DNA of 64,000 nucleotides from Bauldia sp. (GCA_026126065.1 JAHCJY010000001.1:248001-312000); one strand, 5' to 3'. Shown: positions 44,296-53,688, numbered from the stretch's first letter. The notes: generated from the letters alone by a model not told the origin. Translations and numbers: made by a program.

Positions 44296-45153
44296 TCAGC
44301 CGAACCACCGGCGCAGCTCCGCGGCCACGCGCCCGGGCCTGCCGCTGTTGTCAGGCCCGATGTGGCCGATGCCGCGGAGTTCGAGCCGCCGGTTCCGCGG
44401 AATGACGCCGGCGAGCGCATCGAGCGCGGCGGCCAGGAACGGCGCACTCTTCGAGCCGCCGACCAGCAGGGTCTCGGCGCTGATGGCGGCATAGTCCGGA
44501 AGACGGCCGGACACTTCCTTCACCAGCCCGATATCGAACCGGACCGTCGGCAGGAGGTCGCGAAGGAGTGGCGCGCCGTCCGGGCGGGGGTGCTCGCGCC
44601 GCATCTCCATCCGGAGGAGCGGCACGAGCAGGAACCGCGGCAGTCGCGTGAGGATCGTGCGGTCGCCGGTCCCCTTCAGCACCGTGACGAAAGCCGCCGC
44701 GAGGTCGCCCGCGGCCATCTCGCGCTCGTAGCGCGGCGCAAACTGGATGGAAGACTGGCGTCCGGCGATCCGGAGCGGTGGCTCGTAGAGCGCCACCCGG
44801 CGGATCGTGGGAACGCCGAGCGCGGCCTCGAGGACGACGAGCGCGCCGGAACTGAGGCCGAAGACATCCGCCGCCCCGGTGTCGGCGATCACGGCATCGA
44901 GGTCATCGACTTCGGCGCGGATGCCGTGACCGTCGCGGAACGGACCGCTGAGGCCCCGTCCGCGCCGATCGGGCACGATGACGGTGAACCGGTCGGCGAG
45001 GTGTTCGGCGAGGCGGCGGAAATTGATGCCGCTCTGCATCGCGCCGTGGAGGAGCACGAGGGCCGGACCCCTGCCGCTCCGGCGGTAGCCGATCCGCGTC
45101 CCGTCGCGGGACGTGACGAAGCGGACATCGTCCGGCGCTGCCGCACCCTCCAT
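44296..45153 (-). CDS. Alpha/beta hydrolase
   Basis: 285 residues from the ATG at 45153; the longer frame adds a lead that overlaps the promoter of the divergent acs gene. Oxyanion-hole motif [11 protein letters not shown] near 45, [10 protein letters not shown] near 75 and the nucleophile elbow GLSSGA near 107. The Asp (near 230) and the His in GIGHIGPDN near 265 complete the triad. Cytosolic esterase or C-C hydrolase; substrate not assignable. Confidence 0.87.
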   Translation of the reverse strand: MEGAAAPDDVRFVTSRDGTRIGYRRSGRGPALVLLHGAMQSGINFRRLAEHLADRFTVIVPDRRGRGLSGPFRDGHGIRAEVDDLDAVIADTGAADVFGLSSGALVVLEAALGVPTIRRVALYEPPLRIAGRQSSIQFAPRYEREMAAGDLAAAFVTVLKGTGDRTILTRLPRFLLVPLLRMEMRREHPRPDGAPLLRDLLPTVRFDIGLVKEVSGRLPDYAAISAETLLVGGSKSAPFLAAALDALAGVIPRNRRLELRGIGHIGPDNSGRPGRVAAELRRWFG

Positions 45154-45302
45154 CAGCGTTGCGCTCCCCGCCGCTCTCACCCGGTCATATGGGCACGCCC
45201 GCCGGTGCGTGCACGCTGGCGACCGAACCCAGTTGCGCCGGAGTAGCGGCGGTTCGCATAATGCGCCGAACGCGGCGCCGACCGCGTGCCGAGGGAGACG
45301 CA

Positions 45303-47255
45303 ATGGCGGGAACAGTGCATCCGGTCACGCCGGAATGGGCCGAGCGCGCCCATATCGACCGTGCCGCCTACGAGGACATGTATCGCCGCTCGGTCGAGGA
45401 TCCGCTGTCCTTCTGGGCCGAGGAAGCGGCGACGCGGCTCGACTGGATCAAGCCGTTCACGCACGTGAAGAACACCGACTTCGGCCCCCCGGAGGTGTCG
45501 ATCAAATGGTTCGAGGACGGCGTCCTCAACGTGTCGGCCAACTGCATCGACCGGCATCTTGCCCACCGCGGCGACCAGATCGCGATCATCTGGGAGGGCG
45601 ACGACCCGGCCGACCACAAGGAGATCACATACAGGCAGCTCGCCTTCGAGGTGAATTTGTTTGCCAACGTCCTCAAGGCGCAGGGCGTCAGGAAGGGCGA
45701 CCGGGTGACGATCTACCTGCCGATGATCCCCGAGGCGGCGTACGCGATGCTCGCCTGCACGCGGATCGGGGCGATCCACTCGGTGGTGTTCGGCGGCTTC
45801 TCGCCCGATTCGCTCGCCGGCCGCATCAATGACTGCCGCTCGACGCTCGTCATCACCGCCGACGAGGGCGTCCGCGGCGGGCGGAAGGTCCCGCTCAAGG
45901 CCAACACGGACAAGGCGCTGGCCACAACCGGGCCGATGACGGTCATCGTCGTGAAGCGGACCGGCGCAGACGTGCCGATGAAGCCCGGCCGCGACTTCTG
46001 GTACGACGAACTGGCGGCGAAGGAGTGGGATCACTGCGACCCTGAGCCGATGGGCGCCGAGGATCCGCTGTTCATCCTCTACACATCGGGCTCGACGGGA
46101 AAGCCGAAGGGCGTGCTGCACACCACCGGCGGCTACCTCGTCTGGGCATCGATGACGCACCACTACGTCTTCGACTACCACGACCACGACATCTACTGGT
46201 GCACGGCGGACGTCGGCTGGGTCACCGGGCACACCTACATCGTCTACGGCCCGCTCGCGAACGGCGCGACCACGCTGATGTTCGAGGGCGTGCCGAACTT
46301 CCCGAACCCGTCGCGGTTCTGGGAGGTGATCGACAAGCACAAGGTCAACATCTTCTACACCGCGCCGACGGCGATCCGCGCGCTGATGGGCGCGGGCGAC
46401 GCCCATGTGACACGCACCTCGCGCGCCTCGCTCCGCCTCCTCGGCACGGTCGGCGAGCCGATCAACCCCGAGGCGTGGGACTGGTATTTCCGCGTGGTCG
46501 GCAATGGCAGCTGCCCGATCGTCGACACCTTCTGGCAGACCGAGACGGGCGGCCACGTCATCACGCCGCTGCCGGGCGCATCCGACCTCAAGCCCGGCTC
46601 GGCTAACAAGCCGTTCTTCGGCGTGAAGCCGGCGATCGTGGACGCCAATGGCGTCGTGCTCGAGGGCGCGGCGACCGGAAACCTCGTCATTACCGATTCC
46701 TGGCCCGGCCAGATGCGGACGGTGTTCGGCGACCACGCACGGTTCGTCGAGACGTACTTCTCCACCTATCCCGGCATGTATTTTACCGGGGACGGCGCGC
46801 GGCGTGACGAGGACGGCGACTACTGGATCACCGGCCGTGTCGACGACGTGCTCAACGTCTCCGGTCACCGGCTCGGCACGGCCGAGATCGAATCGGCCCT
46901 CGTCGCGCATCCGAAGGTCTCGGAGGCGGCCGTGGTCGGCTACCCGCACCCGATCAAGGGGCAGGGCATCTACGTGTACGTCACGCTGATGGCCGGCGAG
47001 GAGTCGTCCGAGCCGCTGCGGCTCGAGCTGCGCGACTGGGTGCGCAAGGAAATCGGCCCGTTCGCCGCGCCCGACCTCATCCAGTTCGCGCATGGCCTGC
47101 CGAAGACCCGCTCCGGCAAGATCATGCGGCGCATCCTCCGGAAGATCGCCGAGGACGAGCCGGGGGCGCTCGGGGACATCTCCACGCTCGCCGACCCGGC
47201 CGTTGTGGAGGATCTGGTGGCGCACCGGATGAACCGGGCGGCGGTGCAGGGGTGA
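45303..47255 (+). CDS. acsA: Acetyl-CoA synthetase
   Basis: 650 residues from the ATG at 45303, the normal size for AcsA. N-terminal ACS motif [14 protein letters not shown]3 loop [11 protein letters not shown] near 260; [20 protein letters not shown]5 FWQTETGGH near 413; [20 protein letters not shown] hinge; and the C-terminal acetylatable lysine in TRSGKIMRR near 610. It converts acetate and ATP to acetyl-CoA via acetyl-AMP. It could supply or salvage acetyl units in a serine-cycle organism. Confidence 0.96.
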   Translation: MAGTVHPVTPEWAERAHIDRAAYEDMYRRSVEDPLSFWAEEAATRLDWIKPFTHVKNTDFGPPEVSIKWFEDGVLNVSANCIDRHLAHRGDQIAIIWEGDDPADHKEITYRQLAFEVNLFANVLKAQGVRKGDRVTIYLPMIPEAAYAMLACTRIGAIHSVVFGGFSPDSLAGRINDCRSTLVITADEGVRGGRKVPLKANTDKALATTGPMTVIVVKRTGADVPMKPGRDFWYDELAAKEWDHCDPEPMGAEDPLFILYTSGSTGKPKGVLHTTGGYLVWASMTHHYVFDYHDHDIYWCTADVGWVTGHTYIVYGPLANGATTLMFEGVPNFPNPSRFWEVIDKHKVNIFYTAPTAIRALMGAGDAHVTRTSRASLRLLGTVGEPINPEAWDWYFRVVGNGSCPIVDTFWQTETGGHVITPLPGASDLKPGSANKPFFGVKPAIVDANGVVLEGAATGNLVITDSWPGQMRTVFGDHARFVETYFSTYPGMYFTGDGARRDEDGDYWITGRVDDVLNVSGHRLGTAEIESALVAHPKVSEAAVVGYPHPIKGQGIYVYVTLMAGEESSEPLRLELRDWVRKEIGPFAAPDLIQFAHGLPKTRSGKIMRRILRKIAEDEPGALGDISTLADPAVVEDLVAHRMNRAAVQG

Positions 47256-47384
47256 CGCCGGCTGGCGGCCGCGCGCCGGTGGACCGGCGGGTTGCCGCTC
47301 GCGCCGTTGCCCTCCGCTGAACGCTCCGGCGGACGGCAAAGCCCGCCACGATTCCACTAGCCGCGACCCAAAGGCCCCGCTGAC

Positions 47385-48203
47385 TTGCCCGTTCCCCCGC
47401 CGCAGATCGCCAGCCAGCCTCTCTCCGTGCCGGAGATACACGCCGTCCTGGTGGGCATTCTCCGGGAGGTCGTCGGCATCTGCACTGCGAACGGCATCGA
47501 GTACTGCCTCATCGGCGGCGGCTGCCTCGGCCTGGCGCGTCACGATGGCGGGTTCGTTCCGTGGGACGACGACCTCGACATCGCCATCTGGGCCGCCGAC
47601 ATGCCGCGCTTCGTTGATGCGATGTCCGCGCTTCCGGCTCACTTCGAGGTGCACGCGAAGTCGGACGGGGCAAATCCGCTCCGCATGGTGATGGACAAGC
47701 GCACGCGGACGGTGGACGCCGACGGAGGGTCGAAGGACGCCGGCGTGTTCGTCGATGTCGTTCCGATGATGCTCTGGCGTTCGGCGGCGTGGAAAGAGAT
47801 GGACATCGCTCTCGAACGGCTCCGGGGGCTGGGCTGGAATCGGGGTTCGTGGCCGGCGATGAACGCGATCAAGCGCCTCCTGGTTCTCGCTTGTGTTCCG
47901 GAGGTCGCGGCCTGGCTCGGCGAACGGCATTTCTACCGGCGCTTCCTCAGACACGACGCCGAATGCCGCAAGGCGGGGCGCGGTGTCGTGACGGCCGCAT
48001 ACCGCCGGTCGTGGGTCGGACGCTACCCGTACGACACGGTGTTTCCGCTGCAGACCGCCGTCTTCTGCGGCGTTGCTGTGCGCGTGCCGCGCGATCTGGA
48101 CGATTTCCTGCGCCGGCGGTACGGGTCCGACTACATGCAGATTCCGCCGGAGGGCGTGCGCTGGGCGCATTTTTCCGGGGCCCGGAGAATTGCCCCGGAA
48201 TGA
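47385..48203 (+). CDS. LicD family phosphotransferase
   Basis: 272 residues from a TTG at 47385; a GTG at 47427 is the alternative. The nucleotidyltransferase-like core has the LicD signature YCLIGGGCLGLARHDGGFVPWDDDLDIAI near 35-65, with the metal-binding DDDLD. DKRTRTVDADGG and VFVDVVPM follow. LicD proteins move phosphocholine or a related phospho-alcohol from a CDP carrier to a surface glycan. The stop overlaps the start of a cytidylyltransferase, which could make the CDP donor. Confidence 0.85.
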   Translation: MPVPPPQIASQPLSVPEIHAVLVGILREVVGICTANGIEYCLIGGGCLGLARHDGGFVPWDDDLDIAIWAADMPRFVDAMSALPAHFEVHAKSDGANPLRMVMDKRTRTVDADGGSKDAGVFVDVVPMMLWRSAAWKEMDIALERLRGLGWNRGSWPAMNAIKRLLVLACVPEVAAWLGERHFYRRFLRHDAECRKAGRGVVTAAYRRSWVGRYPYDTVFPLQTAVFCGVAVRVPRDLDDFLRRRYGSDYMQIPPEGVRWAHFSGARRIAPE

Positions 48204-48610
48204 CCCGGCTCCTCACCTTCGGTGCATTCGACCTTCTCCACTATGGCCACATGCGCCTCCTGGAGCGCATTGCGGCCCGGGGCGGGCATCTGCTGGTCGG
48301 CCTTGCGGGCGACGATCTCATCGCCGCCAAGGGCAGGCCGCCCTTCTACCCCTACGCCGTTCGCCGCGAGATGCTGCTGCACACCCGCTACGTCGACGAG
48401 GTGGTGCTGCACGACGGTGCGATCGATGGGACGGGGCGGGTGAAGCTCGTGGCCGCCAAGATCGCGCTGGTGCGCGAGATGGCGGTCGACGAGGTCGTCA
48501 TGGGTGACGACTGGCGGGGCGAATACGACTTCCTCGAGAGCGTCTGTCGCGTGACATATCTCGAGCGAACCCCCGGGATTTCGACAAGCCTGATCAGGCA
48601 GTCCCTGTAG
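48200..48610 (+). CDS. Glycerol-3-phosphate/choline-phosphate-type cytidylyltransferase
   Basis: 136 residues; ATGA overlap with the licD-like gene. It has the nucleotidyl-transfer motifs TFGAFDLLHYGHMRLL (H-x-G-H at 14-17) and a terminal ERTPGISTSLIRQ, matching R-T-x-G-I-S-T-T, which is diagnostic of TagD/GCT enzymes. The size is also typical of TagD (about 130). It should make CDP-glycerol or a similar CDP-alcohol in the cytosol. It is coupled to the LicD gene, so the pair probably decorates a surface polymer. Confidence 0.9.
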   Translation: MTRLLTFGAFDLLHYGHMRLLERIAARGGHLLVGLAGDDLIAAKGRPPFYPYAVRREMLLHTRYVDEVVLHDGAIDGTGRVKLVAAKIALVREMAVDEVVMGDDWRGEYDFLESVCRVTYLERTPGISTSLIRQSL

Positions 48611-48611
48611 G

Positions 48612-49550
48612 TCAGGACGCCGTGGTGTCGAGGTGCTCGCTGTTGCGGATCGCCAGCATGGTCCGCCGCGCCAGCGACGGCGAAACGCTGCATCCGGGCG
48701 CGAGGATGAAGCCGGCACGGCCGGCGCTGTCGATGGCGCCGGCAATTTGCGAGCGGACCGAAGCAAGGCTCATGCGGGTCAGGCTGGCGTGCGGCAGGCC
48801 GCCCATGATCGCCTTCTCCCCGCCCTTGCGCAGTTCGGCGAGATCATTGCCATCGCTGTGCAGCACCTCGCGGGGGTAATCCGCAAGGTCGGCGGCGCTG
48901 GCGCCCGCGCCATGGAGGTGCAGGAAGCGTTTGAGACCGCTTGCCCGATCGAGAACCGTCCTGTCGCGCGGCGCCTGGAGCGCGAGCTCGGAGCTTCCGG
49001 CTACGGTGCTGCCGGCAGTCGTCGCAAAGAAGACCCCGTAGACGGCGGGCTCCTTCAGCGCATCGACATGGCGGCAGGCCTCCTCGCAGAGGCGGTCGAG
49101 GATTGCGGCGACCGGCTCGGGCCGGTCCAGGAGCGATTGCCGGTGGTCATGCCCGACGTGCCGCAGCAGGTACATGAACGGGCTGTAGACGGTCTCGACG
49201 AGGGGCACCTCGTCGCCGAGTTGCCCCTTGAGGATCGCCAGGCAGTCGCGCTGGCGCGCGAACGGGGCCTGCCAGTCGGTCTCCCACAGCAGCGTGTCGA
49301 GATCGATCCCGTGCCCGGCATCGACCGTCGCCGGAAGTTCGAGCCGGTAGTCGAACATCACCTTGAGGAAATCCCACCGGTAGGTCCGGTAGAACTCGAT
49401 GTGCAGGCGCGCGACGGTCTCCGGCGGCAGGTGCTCCGAGCCGAAATGGAACCAGAGGCTGACCGGGATGCGATCCGGAGTCTTGCCCGCGATGGCCGTC
49501 TCGAGCCGTTCGAACGCGTCCATGCCGGTCGATCCGCCGGCCAGGGGCAT
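48612..49550 (-). CDS. Uroporphyrinogen decarboxylase-family protein (HemE/MtaA-like, not classical HemE)
   Basis: 312 residues; the ATG at 49550 directly follows the stop of the upstream DUF378 gene (TGAATG), with an inner ATG at 49523 possible. The opening FERLETAIAGKTPDRIPVSLWFHF is typical of UroD-like methyltransferase/decarboxylase proteins. Then come VKVMFDY equivalents and, near the end, IMGGLPHASL and AGFILAPGCSVSPS, where the P-G-C motif fits the zinc-binding methyltransferase branch. It could handle corrinoid- or tetrapyrrole-linked one-carbon chemistry. Exact substrate unknown. Confidence 0.78.
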   Translation of the reverse strand: MPLAGGSTGMDAFERLETAIAGKTPDRIPVSLWFHFGSEHLPPETVARLHIEFYRTYRWDFLKVMFDYRLELPATVDAGHGIDLDTLLWETDWQAPFARQRDCLAILKGQLGDEVPLVETVYSPFMYLLRHVGHDHRQSLLDRPEPVAAILDRLCEEACRHVDALKEPAVYGVFFATTAGSTVAGSSELALQAPRDRTVLDRASGLKRFLHLHGAGASAADLADYPREVLHSDGNDLAELRKGGEKAIMGGLPHASLTRMSLASVRSQIAGAIDSAGRAGFILAPGCSVSPSLARRTMLAIRNSEHLDTTAS

Positions 49551-49787
49551 TCAGCGGGCCTGCGGCACGAGCATCCGCCGGAAGAGGAGGACGAGCTGCC
49601 AGGCGGCGCAGAGGCCGATGAGGACGTAGAAGACCTGCGCGGTCAGCGTCGGGTTGTTGGTGCGTTCGGCGCCGCGCCCGAACAGGAGCGAGATCACGTC
49701 AAACTGGAAGGCGCCGACGAGGCCCCAGTTGATGCTTCCGAGGATGACGACGAGCAGCGTGAAGAGGTTGGTGATCCTGAGCAGCAT
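49551..49787 (-). CDS. DUF378 family small membrane protein
   Basis: 78 residues with two transmembrane helices. The first helix and loop NLFTLLVVILGSINWGLVGAF with FDVISLLFG is the DUF378 (YuzA-like) signature. Role unknown. Its stop is directly followed by the start of the UroD-like gene, so the two are coupled. Confidence 0.85.
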   Translation of the reverse strand: MLLRITNLFTLLVVILGSINWGLVGAFQFDVISLLFGRGAERTNNPTLTAQVFYVLIGLCAAWQLVLLFRRMLVPQAR

Positions 49788-49920
49788 CGGCGGGCCCCAT
49801 GGTGGCGCAACGTTAGCCCAGAACGCTCCCGCGCTGCACGCGTGAACGGCGGCTGAATCCCCGGTTCAGGCGCGCCTCAGCGGCAGGGTGCGAGGGTCGC
49901 GGCATCGAGGAATTGCCGCC

Positions 49921-50064
49921 ATGACCGCCGCCCGCCGTACCGCCCTTTTCGCAATGACACTCCTGGTCATCGGCATGATCGTGCGCGACCCGCACCAGGC
50001 GCACCGCCCTCCCGAACAGCGCGCGCCGGGCGTGGTGGTGATGGTGGACCCGCGGACCGCGTGA
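49921..50064 (+). CDS. Possible 47-residue single-pass membrane peptide
   Basis: A short frame starting ATG at 49921, behind GAGGAA with 7-8 bases of spacing. A basic N-terminus (MTAARRTALFA) is followed by one hydrophobic helix (MTLLVIGMIV) and a polar Pro/His/Arg tail. No homologue is recognised. It lies just upstream of argG. Real-gene status rests only on the binding site and layout. Confidence 0.4.
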   Translation: MTAARRTALFAMTLLVIGMIVRDPHQAHRPPEQRAPGVVVMVDPRTA

Positions 50065-50149
50065 CATGAGGGCGGCGCGGGGCGTTGCCGCCATCCCTCG
50101 CCGCATCCTATAAGCCGCCGTCTTTCCTCCTCCCCGGGAGCCTCACAAG

Positions 50150-51364
50150 ATGGCCAAGGCCAAGAAGGTCGTACTCGCCTATTCGGGCGGGCTCGACACG
50201 TCGATCATCCTCAAATGGCTGCAGACCGAGAAGGGTGCGGAGGTCGTCACCTTCACCGCCGATCTCGGTCAGGGCGAGGAGCTCGGCCCGGCCCGCAGGA
50301 AGGCGGAGATGATGGGGATCAAGGAGATCCACATCGAGGATCTCCGCGAGGAATTCGTCCGCGACTTCGTGTTCCCGATGTTCCGGATGAATGCGCTCTA
50401 CGAAGGCCAGTATCTCCTCGGCACGTCGATCGCCCGGCCGCTGATCGCCAAGCGGCTCGTCGAGATTGCGGAGGAGAGCGGCGCCGACGCCATCGCCCAC
50501 GGCGCGACCGGCAAGGGCAACGACCAGGTTCGCTTCGAGCTGGCTGCCTATGCGCTGAACCCGGACATCAAGGTCATCGCGCCGTGGCGCGAGTGGTCCT
50601 TCAAGTCGCGCACCGACCTCCTCGACTTCGCCGAGAAGAACCAGATCCCGGTGCCGAAGGACAAGCGCGGCGAGGCGCCGTTCTCGGTGGACGCCAACCT
50701 CCTCCACTCCTCGTCCGAGGGGAAGGTGCTCGAGGACCCCTGGGAGGAGGCGCCGGCCTACGTCTTCCAGCGTACCGTGTCGCCAGAGGATGCGCCGGAC
50801 AAGCCGACCTATGTCGAGATCGAGTTCAAGGGAGGCGACCCCGTCGCCATCGACGGCAAGGCGATGAGCCCGGCGACGCTGCTGACGAAGCTCAACGAGC
50901 TTGGCAGGATCAACGGAATCGGCCGGCTTGACCTCGTCGAGAATCGCTTCGTGGGCATGAAGAGCCGCGGCATCTACGAGACGCCCGGCGGGACGATCCT
51001 CTACCAGGCGCACCGCGCGATCGAGTCGCTCACGCTCGACCGCGAGGCGGCGCACCTGAAGGATTCGCTGATGCCGCGCTATGCGGAGCTCGTCTACTAC
51101 GGCTTCTGGTTCGCGCCGGAGCGCCTGATGCTGCAGGCGCTGGTCGACCGCAGCCAGGAGAAGGTCGAGGGCTCGGTCCGGCTGAAACTCTACAAGGGCA
51201 GTGCGACCGTCGTCGGCCGGAAGTCACCGATGTCGCTCTATTCCAACGCGCTCGTCACCTTCGAAGACGACCGCGGCGCCTACGACCAGAAGGACGCCGA
51301 GGGTTTCATCCGCCTCAACGGCCTTCGCCTCCGGACGCTGGCTGCGCGCGAGCGCAACAGCTAG
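50150..51364 (+). CDS. argG: Argininosuccinate synthase
   Basis: 404 residues, the usual length. N-terminal PP-loop [17 protein letters not shown] near 8-24, [13 protein letters not shown] near 120 and [15 protein letters not shown] near 185 (citrulline and aspartate sites). It joins citrulline and aspartate with ATP in arginine biosynthesis. Single gene, plus strand, with a binding site close before the ATG. Confidence 0.98.
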   Translation: MAKAKKVVLAYSGGLDTSIILKWLQTEKGAEVVTFTADLGQGEELGPARRKAEMMGIKEIHIEDLREEFVRDFVFPMFRMNALYEGQYLLGTSIARPLIAKRLVEIAEESGADAIAHGATGKGNDQVRFELAAYALNPDIKVIAPWREWSFKSRTDLLDFAEKNQIPVPKDKRGEAPFSVDANLLHSSSEGKVLEDPWEEAPAYVFQRTVSPEDAPDKPTYVEIEFKGGDPVAIDGKAMSPATLLTKLNELGRINGIGRLDLVENRFVGMKSRGIYETPGGTILYQAHRAIESLTLDREAAHLKDSLMPRYAELVYYGFWFAPERLMLQALVDRSQEKVEGSVRLKLYKGSATVVGRKSPMSLYSNALVTFEDDRGAYDQKDAEGFIRLNGLRLRTLAARERNS

Positions 51365-51418
51365 GCGGACGAGTTCGTGGCGGGCACGTAGCACGCGGCG
51401 GCCGCTGCGACGCCCGCG

Positions 51419-51601
51419 TCACAGCGACAGGAGCCGAAGCACGACAAGGAGGATGACGACGCCGACGAGTCCTCCGAAGAAGATCCACCGCCGGAGGGGC
51501 GTCCGAAGGACGATGTACCCCTGCCTTGCCTTCTCGGCCGGATAGCCATTCTCGTCCGGAGACGGATTCGGCCTGCTCGCCCGCGATTCGGAGTGCTGCA
51601 T
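51419..51601 (-). CDS. Small membrane protein, second gene of the stress operon
   Basis: 60 residues. A polar N-terminal half (ARQGYIVLRTPLRRWIF) leads into one hydrophobic helix (FGGLVGVVILLVVLRLL) at the C-terminus. The A-R-Q-G-x-I-x-L-R-T-P lead is seen in many small alphaproteobacterial proteins of unknown role. It lies 28 bases after the PRC-barrel gene and should share its EcfG-type promoter. Confidence 0.7.
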   Translation of the reverse strand: MQHSESRASRPNPSPDENGYPAEKARQGYIVLRTPLRRWIFFGGLVGVVILLVVLRLLSL

Positions 51602-51629
51602 GCCGGCCTCCCCGGGTTCGCCCCGCTTG

Positions 51630-51929
51630 CTAGGGATCCCGGTGCTCCGGCATCGCCTTCAACTCATCCTTCGTCCACGTCGTCACGGCATGGACTTCGC
51701 CATGCTCGTCCCGCATGAAATCGAGCTGGCTTGCCAGCACGGCTACAGGCTTGGCGCCGATGCCGAGGAAACCTCCGACATCGACCACGACGCGACCGGT
51801 GAGCCCGCTGCCGTGCATGTGCCCTACCGAGCCGATCTTGTTGTCCTCGACGTCATAGATCGTCGCTCCTGTGATCATGTCGGGGACGAGTTCGCTCTGG
51901 GTGAGCCGAACGTGCTTGGAATGATCCAT
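51630..51929 (-). CDS. PRC-barrel domain protein
   Basis: 99 residues from the ATG at 51929 behind a GGGAGAG box; the long frame upstream is spurious. The beta-barrel pattern is clear: MITGATIYDVEDNKIGSV, then VVVDVGGFLGIGAKPVAV and a final TKDELKAMPE. Such small PRC-barrel proteins are common members of the alphaproteobacterial general stress response. A matching promoter lies 39 bases upstream. It is a cytosolic protein of unknown detailed function. Confidence 0.87.
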   Translation of the reverse strand: MDHSKHVRLTQSELVPDMITGATIYDVEDNKIGSVGHMHGSGLTGRVVVDVGGFLGIGAKPVAVLASQLDFMRDEHGEVHAVTTWTKDELKAMPEHRDP

Positions 51930-51967
51930 GATTCTCTCCCGTACTCCTGTGTTGCTGTTCACTGGCA

Positions 51968-51992
51968 AACGCGGACCGCGGAGGGTCGTTCC
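51968..51992 (-). promoter_or_regulatory. EcfG (general stress response) sigma-factor promoter
   Basis: On the minus strand the sequence reads GGAAC, exactly 16 bases, then CGTT (GGAAC at 51992-51988, CGTT at 51971-51968). This is the consensus of EcfG/RpoE2-type promoters. The -10 element ends 39 bases before the PRC-barrel start codon, leaving room for a short leader. Confidence 0.82.
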
Positions 51993-52052
51993 CTGCCTCG
52001 GCGTCCCGGACGGTGGCTTGCGGATGCCTGACCGATCGCGGAGGCGGTCGTA

Positions 52053-52697
52053 ATGGCGGCCGGAGGCATCTACCGCGAGCTTGTTCGCGTGGCGTCCCGC
52101 TGCGCGCCCAGCCAGCAGGCCGAGGACATCGTCCAGGACGTACTCCTCGCGGCGGTTGCCAATGGCCGCGATCCCGCGGATCCAGCGCTCCTGCCATGGC
52201 TGCGCGGCGCCGTGCGGCGACACGCGGCGTTCGTTTCGCGTTCCGCCGGCCGGCGCAAGCGTCGGGACGGCGCGTGGTTCGACATGTCGCCCGCTGCCGC
52301 GGCTGGCGAGGAGGGCCCGACGGACGACCTGCCGCCGCTCCCTTCGGCTCAGCGCGCCGTTCTCGCGCTCGCCCTTGCGGGCCACGGGCGTCGCGAAATC
52401 GCCTCTCTTCTTCGGATCAGCGACGCCGCGTTGCGGCAGAGGCTCGGCGCATTGCGGAGGGCGATTCGCAACGCGGGAACGGCCATGCCGAAGGCGTTTG
52501 CCCTCCGCACCGGCCACCTGAGGCACGGACTCCTGCGGCAGGCATTGCTGCCGCTCGTCCGCGGCCGGGCGGATGGGTTTGCCAGCCACGATCCCGACGG
52601 CCACCTTTTCTTGGTGGTCGCCGCCAGTCCGGCCTCACAATTCGGGCGGTCGCGGCAACAGGGGGCGTCACAACCCTCCAAGGAGACTTCGAAATGA
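52053..52697 (+). CDS. Sigma-70 family (ECF-like) RNA polymerase sigma factor
   Basis: 214 residues. The region 2 core is AEDIVQDVLLAAVA near 25 and region 4 is SAQRAVLALALAGHGRREIASLLRISDAALRQRLGALRRAI near 95-135, a clear helix-turn-helix. A C-terminal extension of about 70 residues (including SHDPDGHLFLV) is not part of the standard fold. It is divergent from the PRC-barrel stress operon and coupled (ATGA) to a VOC protein gene. It may sense through its extension or its partner; no anti-sigma gene is adjacent. Confidence 0.85.
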   Translation: MAAGGIYRELVRVASRCAPSQQAEDIVQDVLLAAVANGRDPADPALLPWLRGAVRRHAAFVSRSAGRRKRRDGAWFDMSPAAAAGEEGPTDDLPPLPSAQRAVLALALAGHGRREIASLLRISDAALRQRLGALRRAIRNAGTAMPKAFALRTGHLRHGLLRQALLPLVRGRADGFASHDPDGHLFLVVAASPASQFGRSRQQGASQPSKETSK

Positions 52698-53086
52698 TCC
52701 CGAAGCCGCACAAGGCCAGCATCGTCCTCTACGTGTCCGACATTGTCCGGACGGAACGCTTCTACCGCGAAACGCTCGGCATCCCGGTCGAGCGGCAGGA
52801 GGGGATGGAGCCGTTCTTCCTCTCCGCAAAGCTCGCGCAGGGGCTCGAGATGGTCTTCTTCCAGATGCCCGGGAAGGTTGGCACCACGCCGGCGCTGATC
52901 TTCGCGGTGGATGAGGGCGGCATCGACGACATCGTCGAGCGGCTGGTCGCCGCGGGGGTGACGATCGTCACGCCCGTCAGCGAGGCGCCCGGCGGCTGGA
53001 GCGCCGACTTCACCGACCCGGACGGCTTTGGCCTCGGCCTCTGGCAGCCGGGCGACAAGCCGCGGTCGCTGAGGACCTGTACGTAG
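52694..53086 (+). CDS. VOC (glyoxalase/bleomycin-resistance) superfamily protein
   Basis: 130 residues. The ATG at 52694 overlaps the sigma-factor stop and has its own AAGGAG box. The two beta-alpha-beta-beta-beta units are visible: IVLYVSDIVRTERFYRETLGI at the start and SEAPGGWSADFTDPDGFGLGLWQ at the end. Metal ligands are not obvious in the first half. Role unknown; small-molecule binding or metabolism. A strong terminator follows. Confidence 0.85.
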   Translation: MIPKPHKASIVLYVSDIVRTERFYRETLGIPVERQEGMEPFFLSAKLAQGLEMVFFQMPGKVGTTPALIFAVDEGGIDDIVERLVAAGVTIVTPVSEAPGGWSADFTDPDGFGLGLWQPGDKPRSLRTCT

Positions 53087-53120
53087 CCAGCTGCGGCCCG
53101 GCAACACCGGCCAATAAAAG

Positions 53121-53147
53121 AAAGGGCCCCGCACTGCGGGGCCCTTT
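53121..53147. terminator. Bidirectional terminator between the VOC gene and the converging barrel gene
   Basis: A perfect 12-bp stem (53121-53132 with 53136-53147; AAAGGGCCCCGC) and a 3-base loop, with A-rich and T-rich edges. It serves both converging genes. Confidence 0.93.
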
Positions 53148-53175
53148 CCATACCGAGGCCAAATGGCCGGATGGC

Positions 53176-53688
53176 CTAGAGGTGGAAGTTGATGCCGGCG
53201 CGGAACGTGGGGAACGGTCCGCCCAGGAAGGACGCGCCCGCTTCGCCGAAGACCGACAGACGCTCGCCGATGCCGATTTCGACGCCACCCACGGCCGTGA
53301 ACAGCGTCACGGGGCCGGCCGGGATGAACTTGGCGCCGGCCGCGGCGTAAACGAGGATGCGATCCGTCTGGCCGAGGAGGAGGCCGGCGCGCGCGGTGCC
53401 GCCGACGGTGATCGCCTGGAAGCTGATGGCGCCAACCTGCGCGGCCGCGCCGAACAGGAGGTTGCCGCGGACGAAGTTGAAGCCGGCCTGTCCACCGACC
53501 TCGATGCCCTCGAACGGGCCAGTGGCGTACGCGCCGACATAGAGGCCGGCCCAGTCGAAGGACGGCGCAACGGGGACCACCACGACGGGCGGCGCGGCCG
53601 GAACGATGACCTGGATGTCGGCGGCCGACGCTGCAGTCGCCATCATCACGGTGCCGGCGATACCGGCGACAAGAGCCTTGAACTTCAC
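53176..53688 (-). CDS. Small outer-membrane beta-barrel protein
   Basis: 170 residues from a GTG at 53688 with a GAGGT box. Signal peptide VKFKALVAGIAGTVMMATAASAA. A Pro/Val-rich spacer (VIVPAAPPVVVVPVAP) precedes W-A-G-L-Y-V-G-A, then about eight amphipathic strands ending FRAGINFHL. It is a short relative of the barrel at 1559-2440 with the same spacer style and the same C-terminal HL. Probably an eight-stranded OmpA/OmpW-size barrel. Confidence 0.8.
   Translation of the reverse strand: MKFKALVAGIAGTVMMATAASAADIQVIVPAAPPVVVVPVAPSFDWAGLYVGAYATGPFEGIEVGGQAGFNFVRGNLLFGAAAQVGAISFQAITVGGTARAGLLLGQTDRILVYAAAGAKFIPAGPVTLFTAVGGVEIGIGERLSVFGEAGASFLGGPFPTFRAGINFHL

Noticed and set aside
45177..48170. 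997-residue open frame on the minus strand
   Set aside because: It is antisense to acsA and the LicD gene, is Arg/His/Asp-rich without any domain, and arises from the high G+C content.
49800..49870. A second EcfG promoter upstream of the DUF378 gene
   Set aside because: The best match is TGAAC with 15 bases to CGTT, which misses the first G and the spacing.
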